This document shows positions 7,278 to 12,939 of a stretch of 14,589 nt of DNA, piece after piece; positions within the stretch are counted from its first letter, which is position 1; every line of letters begins with the position of its first letter. Both the position numbers and the translations under genes were made by a program. Location of the stretch: the NCBI GenBank assembly GCA_040377825.1, contig JBEINZ010000051.1:1-14589 (forward strand), read 5' to 3'. Source of the DNA: JBEINZ01 sp040377825. Lineage in GTDB: Bacteria > Pseudomonadota > Alphaproteobacteria > Rhizobiales > Ancalomicrobiaceae. Below the pieces are notes generated by a model. It saw only the letters and a program-made list of their open reading frames with translations. It was not told the origin of the DNA and did not search any database.

Positions 7278-8486
7278 ATGTCCGAGGCCTTCGTCTACGA
7301 TCATGTGCGCACCCCGCGCGGGCGCGGACGACCCGATGGCGCGCTGCACGAGGTGACCACGCCGCGCCTTGCCGCCTTAACCCTCGACGCGCTGCGCCGC
7401 CGCAACGGTCTCGACACGCGTCTTGTCGACGATGTCGTGCTCGGCTGTGTCGACCCGGTCGGCGAGGCTGGTGGCGACATTGCCCGCGCGGCGGTCTTCG
7501 CGGCCGGCTGGGGCTTTACGGTGCCTGGCATGCAGATCAACCGGTTCTGTGCCTCGGGCCTTGACGCCGTGAACATTGCGGCCGCGCAGGTCATTGCCGG
7601 CCAGCACGAACTGGTCGTGGCCGGCGGCGTGGAATCCATGAGCCGCGTCGGCATGGGCGCCTCCGGCGGCGCCTGGGCGGTTGATCCGAGCGTTGCGCTA
7701 CCCGGCTGCTTCATGCCGCAGGGCGTCTCGGCCGACCTCATCGCGACGAAATACGGCTTCAGCCGCGACGACGTCGACGCCTTCGCCGTGGAAAGTCAGC
7801 GCCGCGCGTCGACCGCGTGGCGGGAGGGCTGGTTCAAACGCTCGGTCGTCCCGGTCGAGGACGTCAACGGCATGACGCTGCTCGACCGCGACGAACACAT
7901 GCGCCCGTCAACGGACATGCAGTCGCTCGCCGCTCTGAAGCCGTCCTTCGCCACGATCGGCGAGGCGGCGGGCTTTGATGCGGTTGCGATCTCCGCGCAT
8001 CCCGAGATCGAGGCGGTTAGCCACGTCCACCATGCCGGCAACTCCTCGGGCATCGTCGACGGCGCCGCCGCCGTGCTGGTCGGCAGCCGCAAGGCGGGCG
8101 TCGCGGCCGGGATCAAGCCGCGCGGCCGCATCCGGGCCTTCGCCAATATCGGCTCCGAGCCCGCCTTGATGCTGACCGGCCCGGTCGATGTGACGCGTAA
8201 GCTGCTCGGCCGCTCCGGCATGACGCTGCGCGATATCGATCTGTTCGAGGTGAACGAGGCCTTCGCCGCGGTCGTGCTGCGCTATCGTCAGGCCTTCGAT
8301 CTCGACGAGGCCCGCGTCAACGTGGCGGGCGGGGCGATCGCCATGGGGCACCCGCTTGGCGCGACCGGTGCCATGATCCTCGGCACCGTTCTCGACGAAC
8401 TGGAGCGCCGCGATCTTTCCATCGCGCTCGTGACCTTGTGCATCGGCGCCGGCATGGGCACCGCGACGATCATCGAGAGGGTTTGA
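7278..8486 (+). CDS. fadA: Acetyl-CoA C-acyltransferase (thiolase), beta-oxidation
   Basis: This thiolase cleaves 3-ketoacyl-CoA with CoA to give acetyl-CoA and a shortened acyl-CoA. The ATG at 7278 is chosen because it gives the usual family N-terminus (MSEAFVYDHVRTPRGRG) and has AGGGA at 7266-7270. A longer frame from 7191 would overlap the dehydrogenase and add 29 atypical residues. The 402-residue length is normal. The active site is complete: nucleophile Cys91 in NRFCASGLDAVN, Asn326 in NEAFA, His358 in GGAIAMGHPLGATGA, and Cys388 in LCIGAGMG. It follows the dehydrogenase after 67 bases and ends 2 bases before fadB. With FadB it probably forms the alpha2beta2-type multienzyme complex known for FadBA. 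A biosynthetic acetoacetyl-CoA thiolase role (PhaA/AtoB) is less likely given the operon. Confidence 0.93.
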   Translation: MSEAFVYDHVRTPRGRGRPDGALHEVTTPRLAALTLDALRRRNGLDTRLVDDVVLGCVDPVGEAGGDIARAAVFAAGWGFTVPGMQINRFCASGLDAVNIAAAQVIAGQHELVVAGGVESMSRVGMGASGGAWAVDPSVALPGCFMPQGVSADLIATKYGFSRDDVDAFAVESQRRASTAWREGWFKRSVVPVEDVNGMTLLDRDEHMRPSTDMQSLAALKPSFATIGEAAGFDAVAISAHPEIEAVSHVHHAGNSSGIVDGAAAVLVGSRKAGVAAGIKPRGRIRAFANIGSEPALMLTGPVDVTRKLLGRSGMTLRDIDLFEVNEAFAAVVLRYRQAFDLDEARVNVAGGAIAMGHPLGATGAMILGTVLDELERRDLSIALVTLCIGAGMGTATIIERV

Positions 8487-8488
8487 GC

Positions 8489-10693
8489 ATGACCGCGACC
8501 GCGCCGAACCCCGATATCCTGCGCCTGGCGATTGATGCCGACGGCATCGCGCTCGTGACCTGGGACATGGCCGACCGCTCGATGAACGTCATCACCGAGG
8601 CGGTGATGGATGCGTTCGAGGCCGTGATCGCGCTGGTCGCCAAGGATCCCGCGATCAAAGGCGCGGTGATTGCGTCAGGCAAGCCGACCTTTTCCGGCGG
8701 CGCGGACCTGAAGATGCTGCACGGCCTGTTCGATCGTTATGACGGGATGCGCGATGCCGATCCGAAAAAGGCCGCCGCGACGCTTTTTGAGGAAAGCGGC
8801 CGCCTGTCGCGGATCTTTCGCGGGCTGGAAACGAGCGGAAAGCCCTGGGTGGCGGCGATCGGCGGGCTGTGTCTCGGCGGCGCTTTTGAGCTCGCGCTTT
8901 CCTGCCACGCGCGGCTCGTTGCCGCCGACGACCGGCTTCGCATGGGTTTGCCGGAGATCAAGGTTGGCCTGTTTCCCGGCGCCGGCGGATCGCAGCGCGT
9001 GATGCGCCTTGCCGAGCCGCAAGCGGGCCTCACCATGATGATGCAGGGCCAGACGCTTTCGCCCGAGCAAGCCAAGGCCATGAACCTAGTCCACGCGGTC
9101 GTGCCCGCCGCCGGCCTGATCGAGGCCGCGAAGGGCCTGATCCGCGAAGGCCGCGTCCCCGCGGTTCAGCCATGGGATCGTCCGGATTTCCGCCTGCCGG
9201 CCGGCAAGGTCTATTCGCCGGGTGGCATGCAGTTCTGGCCGGCGGCCAACGCGCTCTACCGCCGCGAGACGCAGGACAATTACCCGGCCGCGCGCGGACT
9301 GCTGAAAGCCGTGTTCGAGGGGCTGCAGCTGCCCATCGACCGGGCGCTGACGGTCGAGAGCCGCTATTTCGCGGAAGTGCTGCGCTCGCGCGAGGCGGCG
9401 GTGATGATCCGCTCGCTGTTCGTCTCCAATCAGGCGCTGAAGAAAGGCGCCCGGCGGCCCCATGACGTACCGCCCACGCGCCTTGGCAAGCTCGGCATGA
9501 TCGGCGCGGGCTTCATGGGCGCGGGGATTGCCCATGTCGCGGCGCGGGCCGGCATCGAGGTCGTCTTGATTGATCGCGATCGCGAGAGCGCCGAGAAGGG
9601 CCTCGCTCACGCCGCGTCGATGCTCGCGCGCGATGTCGATAAAGGTCGCCTGATGCCCGCCGCCCGCGACGCGATCCTCGCCCGCATTCGCCCGAGCGCG
9701 GATTATGCCGAACTTGCCGGCGCCGATCTCGTGATCGAGGCGGTGTTCGAGGACCGCGCCGTGAAGCGCGCCGCGATCGCCGCAGCCGAGGCCGTCATCG
9801 GGTCCGATACGATTTTTGCCTCCAACACCTCGACGCTGCCGATCACCTCGCTGGCGGAAGCCTCCGCGCGGCCGGACAATTTCATCGGCATCCATTTCTT
9901 CTCGCCGGTTGAAAAGATGATGCTGGTCGAGATCATCCGCGGGCGCAAAACCGGCCCTCGCGCCCTCGCCGTCGCGCTCGATTTCGTCCGCCTGCTCGAC
10001 AAGACGCCGATCGTCGTGGAGGACGGGCGCGGCTTCTACACCTCGCGCGTGGTGATGACCTACATCCGCGAGGGCGTCATGATGTTGGCCGAAGGCGTGC
10101 CTTCGGCGATGATCGAGAATGTCGCCCGCGCCGCCGGCATGCCTGTCGGCCCGCTCGCGCTCGCCGACGAGGTGGCGCTCGACCTTTGCTACAAGATCGG
10201 CGCGGCGGCCGCGAAAGATCTCGGCGCTGCCTATCGGCCGAGCCCGCTCGATCGCATCATGGAAGAGATGGTGGTCGCCCGCGGCCGCTTCGGGCGCAAG
10301 AACCGCGCCGGCTTCTACGACTACCCCGCCGACGGCCGCAAGGCGCTTTGGCCGGGGCTTGCGGAGGTCGCCGGCCCGGCGCGACCGGCCGACAGCTTCG
10401 ACGTGGCGACGCTACGCGCGCGGCTCCTCGGCATCCAGGCCCTGGAAACCGCGCGTATCTTCGAGGAGGGGATTTTGACCGACGTGCGCGAGGCGGATGT
10501 CGGCTCGATCCTCGGCTTCGGTTTCGCGCCTTACACCGGCGGCACGCTGTCCTATGTCGACAGTTTCGGCGCTGACACCTTCGCCCACGCCATGCGCCGC
10601 CTCGCCGAAGCCCACGGCACGCGCTTCCAGCCAAACGCGCTACTCGACGAAATGGCGGCGCGCGGCGAGACGTTTTATGGACGATATGGCTAG
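8489..10693 (+). CDS. fadB: FadB-type enoyl-CoA hydratase / 3-hydroxyacyl-CoA dehydrogenase
   Basis: This bifunctional enzyme hydrates trans-2-enoyl-CoA and oxidises the resulting L-3-hydroxyacyl-CoA with NAD+. The 734 residues begin with an enoyl-CoA hydratase domain (about 10-200). Both catalytic glutamates are present: Glu134 in GGAFELAL and Glu156 in GLPEIKVGLFPG, equivalent to E. coli FadB Glu119 and Glu139. A linker follows, then an NAD-binding Rossmann domain (MIGAGFMGAG near residue 340) and two helical 3-hydroxyacyl-CoA dehydrogenase C-terminal domains. The dehydrogenase pair is His469 and Glu481 in IGIHFFSPVEKMMLVEIIRG, with the same 12-residue spacing as in E. coli. GAGAGG at 8475-8480 supports the ATG at 8489, which lies 2 bases after the thiolase stop, so the two genes are translationally linked. 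The stop codon TAG at 10691-10693 lies inside the left arm of a repeat palindrome, so the repeat may have set the present C-terminus. Confidence 0.95.
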   Translation: MTATAPNPDILRLAIDADGIALVTWDMADRSMNVITEAVMDAFEAVIALVAKDPAIKGAVIASGKPTFSGGADLKMLHGLFDRYDGMRDADPKKAAATLFEESGRLSRIFRGLETSGKPWVAAIGGLCLGGAFELALSCHARLVAADDRLRMGLPEIKVGLFPGAGGSQRVMRLAEPQAGLTMMMQGQTLSPEQAKAMNLVHAVVPAAGLIEAAKGLIREGRVPAVQPWDRPDFRLPAGKVYSPGGMQFWPAANALYRRETQDNYPAARGLLKAVFEGLQLPIDRALTVESRYFAEVLRSREAAVMIRSLFVSNQALKKGARRPHDVPPTRLGKLGMIGAGFMGAGIAHVAARAGIEVVLIDRDRESAEKGLAHAASMLARDVDKGRLMPAARDAILARIRPSADYAELAGADLVIEAVFEDRAVKRAAIAAAEAVIGSDTIFASNTSTLPITSLAEASARPDNFIGIHFFSPVEKMMLVEIIRGRKTGPRALAVALDFVRLLDKTPIVVEDGRGFYTSRVVMTYIREGVMMLAEGVPSAMIENVARAAGMPVGPLALADEVALDLCYKIGAAAAKDLGAAYRPSPLDRIMEEMVVARGRFGRKNRAGFYDYPADGRKALWPGLAEVAGPARPADSFDVATLRARLLGIQALETARIFEEGILTDVREADVGSILGFGFAPYTGGTLSYVDSFGADTFAHAMRRLAEAHGTRFQPNALLDEMAARGETFYGRYG

Positions 10694-10740
10694 AGCCTGT
10701 CCCGTTCGGATTGAAACGATCCGAACGGGACAGGCTCTAG
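10690..10740. repeat. REP-like perfect palindrome overlapping the fadB stop codon
   Basis: Two perfect 22-bp inverted arms (10690-10711 and 10719-10740, beginning CTAGAGCCTGTCCCG) flank a 7-base loop TGAAACG. The left arm supplies the TAG stop of fadB. No T-run follows, so it is not a classical intrinsic terminator, but such a stem would protect the 3' end of the fad transcript or slow the polymerase. It is homologous to the element at 10753-10799, which marks it as a dispersed repeat rather than a gene-specific hairpin. Confidence 0.9.
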
Positions 10741-10752
10741 GTCTAGACTCCG

Positions 10753-10799
10753 GAGCAATTCCTATCGATCGGATGATTTCATCCGAGTGGGAAATGCTC
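10753..10799. repeat. Second REP-like element, inverted relative to the first
   Basis: The core is an 8-bp perfect dyad, TCGGATGA-TT-TCATCCGA (10769-10786). The outer arms GAGCAATTCC (10753-10762) and GGAAATGCTC (10790-10799) pair in 9 of 10 positions. Read on the minus strand it shares the pattern AGAGC-N-T-N-TCCC-NN-TCGGAT with the element 12 bp to its left, including a GAAA in the loop. The two are therefore diverged copies in opposite orientation. Confidence 0.8.
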
Positions 10800-10961
10800 T
10801 TGCGCGGCCCGGCGTAAGCGCGGCTTCAATCAGTGGCGGGTCGCCCAGCACGAGGCTGCCTTCAGCGGCGACAATCGAAAAGTGCTTGCGCTCGCGACGT
10901 CTTTGGCGCGTCATCGGGGTTAATCGGTATTCACCATGTTCGCCCCTGGAGATTCGCCCGC

Positions 10962-11555
10962 ATGTTCGGATCGCCCGCCGCGCCGGCCCTGAAGGCCGTC
11001 CTCGCCAGTGTTTGCCTTGTGCTCGCCTCGCATTGCGCCATTGCCTTCGACCGCGCCGGTACCATCGGCCGCTTCGAGATCCTGCAATCCGACAAGGGCG
11101 CGATCCTGAAGCTCGATACGGCGACCGGCACGCTTTCCATCTGCCGGGAAAAGTCGGTCGGCATGGCCTGCGAGCTCGTCGCCGACGACCGTGCCGCCCT
11201 CGACCGCGAAATCGAGCGCCTCTCGTTGGAAAACCGTCGGTTGAGGGATCGCTTGAGCGATCTGGACGCCCGCCCCGCGCCCCTGCCGCAAGTCCCCCCG
11301 CCCCAAGCAGTCACCCCGGAACCGCCGCCGCCCGTCCAACTGCCCGTCGCGCCTCAACCGATCCAGCCCTTGTCCCCCGTACCGACAGTCCAGCCGCCCG
11401 CCACGCTCGAAAAGCCGCGCGCCGAAAAACCAACCCTCACCCCCGAACAAGAACATCGCCTCGACCGCTTCATGGACTATTCCGCCGAAGCACTCCGGCG
11501 TTTTCAGGGGCTGGTCGACGAATTGAGACGAGAATGGGGGCAGCAGCGGATGTGA
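10962..11555 (+). CDS. Exported coiled-coil, proline-rich protein of unknown function
   Basis: This 197-residue protein has an N-terminal signal peptide with a likely cleavage after Ala28 (CAIA before FDRAG); the cysteine at position 25 does not fit a lipobox. A small conserved region follows (about 37-71, RFEILQSDKG and LKLDTATGTLSIC), with Cys61 and Cys70 able to form a disulfide. Similar regions with a 'LDT-x-TG-x-(L/V)-S-x-C' core occur in conserved alphaproteobacterial proteins of unknown role. Next come a short coiled coil (about 75-103), a proline-rich linker (about 105-155), and a basic C-terminal helix. The ATG at 10962 is chosen because it starts the signal peptide and has GGAGA at 10948-10952; the longer frame from 10833 lacks both. 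It stands alone between repeats. I infer a periplasmic or membrane-attached location and no specific function. Confidence 0.8.
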   Translation: MFGSPAAPALKAVLASVCLVLASHCAIAFDRAGTIGRFEILQSDKGAILKLDTATGTLSICREKSVGMACELVADDRAALDREIERLSLENRRLRDRLSDLDARPAPLPQVPPPQAVTPEPPPPVQLPVAPQPIQPLSPVPTVQPPATLEKPRAEKPTLTPEQEHRLDRFMDYSAEALRRFQGLVDELRREWGQQRM

Positions 11556-11562
11556 GGAGAGG

Positions 11563-11580
11563 GGCGCGGCCGATCGCGCC
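11563..11580 (+). terminator. Possible terminator hairpin after the exported protein gene
   Basis: The arms GGCGCG and CGCGCC enclose GCCGAT and begin 8 bases after the stop codon at 11553-11555. The stem is followed by ACAGTTTAAT, only a weak T-rich stretch, so the terminator is plausible but not strong. Confidence 0.35.
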
Positions 11581-11699
11581 ACAGTTTAATGTCCATCGCC
11601 GCCATCGCCTTATCCTCTTGAGAGAGAACGCTCAAAACGGGCGGATGAGGCGTCCATTACCTCGGCGCTGAACCTAACCCCTTTGAAATCGTGGAATCA

Positions 11700-11730
11700 T
11701 ACCCCTCATCCGGCCTTCGGCCGCCTTCAC
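11700..11730. repeat. Remnant of a common alphaproteobacterial intergenic repeat
   Basis: The stretch ACCCCTCATCCGGCCTTCGG continuing into CCGCCTTCAC contains a CGGCC-TTC-GGCCG stem. It resembles the 'CCCCTCATCCG...CGGCC-CCTTCTCCC' elements I know from many Rhizobiales intergenic regions. It lies between two converging genes and could act as a bidirectional 3'-end structure. Family membership is from memory. Confidence 0.45.
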
Positions 11731-11777
11731 CGTCAAGATCGCGTCTGGCTTCATCGTCTCAGCCCAAGAATCCGGGC

Positions 11778-12440
11778 TTAAACTGTCAGCGCTTGCCATT
11801 GACCGGCTTCGATCTTGGACGCGGCGATCACGGCTTGGGTGCGGCTCTCCACCCCCAGCTTCTGCAAAATCGCCGAAACATGCGCCTTGATGGTCGCCTC
11901 GGACACGGAGAGCTCATAGGCAATCTGCTTGTTGAGCAGGCCCTCGCTCAGCATCATGAGGACACGCACCTGTTGTGGCGTCAGGGAGGCAAGACGGTGC
12001 ACGAGCTTGTCGATCTTTTCGGACGCGACGTTTGATACATCGATGTCCGGCGGGGTCCAAACGCCACCGTCCATGATCACGGCGAGCGCCGTGCGAATCG
12101 TATCCGTGCTAAGCGATTTCGGCACGAAGCCGGCCGCGCCGAACTCCATGCAGTGGCGGACCGTGGCCGGGTCTTCGTTGGCGGAGACGATCACGACCGG
12201 CACGGCAGGAAACTGGGCGCGCAGATACATCAAGCCGGAGAAGCCGCGAACGCCGGGCATATTAAGATCGAGCAAAACCAGGTCGACCGCCCCGTCGTCC
12301 TCGATCAACTTTGCCAAGGCCTCGATCGACCCCGCCTCTTCGATGACCACGCCGACATACATCGCCTCGATCGTCCGCCGCAGCGCGCCGCGAAACAAGG
12401 GGTGATCGTCCGCAATGACAAACTTGAATTCCGACGACAT
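11778..12440 (-). CDS. NarL/FixJ-family (LuxR-type) response regulator
   Basis: This 220-residue two-component response regulator has a receiver domain (about 5-122) with acidic pair Asp11/Asp12, phospho-acceptor Asp58 in LVLLDLNMPG, Ser86, and the conserved Lys108 in FVPKS. A linker leads to a LuxR-type helix-turn-helix (about 153-207; LTPQQVRVLMMLSEGL and KQIAYELSVSEATIKAHVS). All phosphorylation residues are intact, so it should be a functional phospho-switch. A GGAG about 8 bases upstream supports the start ending at 12440. The stop codon overlaps a weak AGCCC/GGGCT inverted repeat at 11761-11778. It is divergent from an MHS transporter across a 499-bp region, which suggests it regulates that transporter. 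It recalls AgmR/ErdR-type regulators of alcohol and acetate metabolism, but I cannot assign it to that group. No histidine kinase is visible nearby. Confidence 0.92.
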   Translation of the reverse strand: MSSEFKFVIADDHPLFRGALRRTIEAMYVGVVIEEAGSIEALAKLIEDDGAVDLVLLDLNMPGVRGFSGLMYLRAQFPAVPVVIVSANEDPATVRHCMEFGAAGFVPKSLSTDTIRTALAVIMDGGVWTPPDIDVSNVASEKIDKLVHRLASLTPQQVRVLMMLSEGLLNKQIAYELSVSEATIKAHVSAILQKLGVESRTQAVIAASKIEAGQWQALTV

Positions 12441-12770
12441 CGTCTAGCTCCGTCTCCACCCATTACTTTCTTGGTTTTTGTGCCGGTTTTCTTGAAGTAC
12501 CCGCTTGGCGATAGCCGCGCGAACACGCTTCGAGAAGACTCATGCGATGCTCGGGGCACTCGTCGATAGAAAAGAGGCTTGCCGGATTTGAACGATTATC
12601 GTGACGATCCATTCTATTCGCAAGCACGAATGATGGCTTCCGAAAACTCTCGTGGACATCAGAGCATTACACTAGGCGTATTGCTTTGGATTTTGCGCTG
12701 CATCATAGTATATCCCAATATGTAATAAATTTTATTTCAATTCAGCCATGCACGCATAAGTACATGCATT

Positions 12771-12788
12771 GTAAAAATAAGTAAAAAT
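12771..12788 (+). repeat. Tandem GTAAAAAT pair spaced one helical turn
   Basis: GTAAAAAT occurs at 12771-12778 and again at 12781-12788, exactly 10 bp apart and about 50 bp upstream of the -35 box at 12837. The same-face spacing and position suit a dimeric activator site, but an A-tract bend or chance in AT-rich DNA is equally possible. Confidence 0.35.
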
Positions 12789-12826
12789 CCTGATAGAATT
12801 ACCGCGTTAGACTAAAGTTTATCAAA

Positions 12827-12841
12827 GTCACCCTTGGTGAC
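12827..12841. promoter_or_regulatory. Perfect dyad GTCACC-CTT-GGTGAC at the transporter promoter
   Basis: Six-base perfect inverted arms flank CTT, and the right arm overlaps the -35 box of the candidate transporter promoter. That placement is typical for an operator: a bound repressor would block the polymerase, and an activator could contact sigma. The divergent response regulator is the obvious candidate ligand, but no direct evidence links them. Confidence 0.5.
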
Positions 12842-12866
12842 AAAGCGGTTTTGCACTTATCATAAT
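12837..12866 (+). promoter_or_regulatory. Candidate sigma-70 promoter of the MHS transporter
   Basis: GTGACA (12837-12842, 5 of 6 to consensus), an 18-base spacer and CATAAT (12861-12866, 5 of 6) form a strong match. Transcription would start near 12873, leaving a leader of about 67 bases before the ATG at 12940. Confidence 0.5.
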
Positions 12867-12939
12867 CAATGAACGCAATGTCGGAATATCTTCCTCCGAC
12901 TCGTCGTTCTCATTGCACCAATCCATCGAGGAACCGCAG

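Larger units (their letters stand above)
12441..12939. other. Long AT-rich divergent regulatory region between response regulator and transporter
   Basis: There is no convincing gene in these 499 bases. From about 12590 to 12870 the sequence is strongly AT-rich in an otherwise GC-rich window. It carries a 13-bp AATAAA-T-TTTATT palindrome near 12725-12737, a tandem GTAAAAAT pair at 12771-12788, a perfect GTCACC/GGTGAC dyad at 12827-12841 and a good sigma-70 promoter at 12837-12866. A second, weaker promoter (TTGGAT-N17-TATATC, 12686-12714) is possible. The 73 bases before the start codon form the likely leader. Confidence 0.6.

Noticed and set aside
9086..9895. A 269-codon minus-strand frame inside fadB
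   Set aside because: It is antisense to conserved FadB motifs and has no recognisable domain, so it is a shadow frame.
10915..10937. TTAA-N7-TCACC, a possible CtrA box before the exported protein gene
   Set aside because: The second half-site matches the consensus poorly on either strand, so it is too weak to call.
10787..11671. A 294-codon plus-strand frame overlapping the exported protein gene
   Set aside because: It is rich in Arg, Pro and Ala with no domain, whereas the overlapping frame has a signal peptide, a conserved block and a ribosome binding site.
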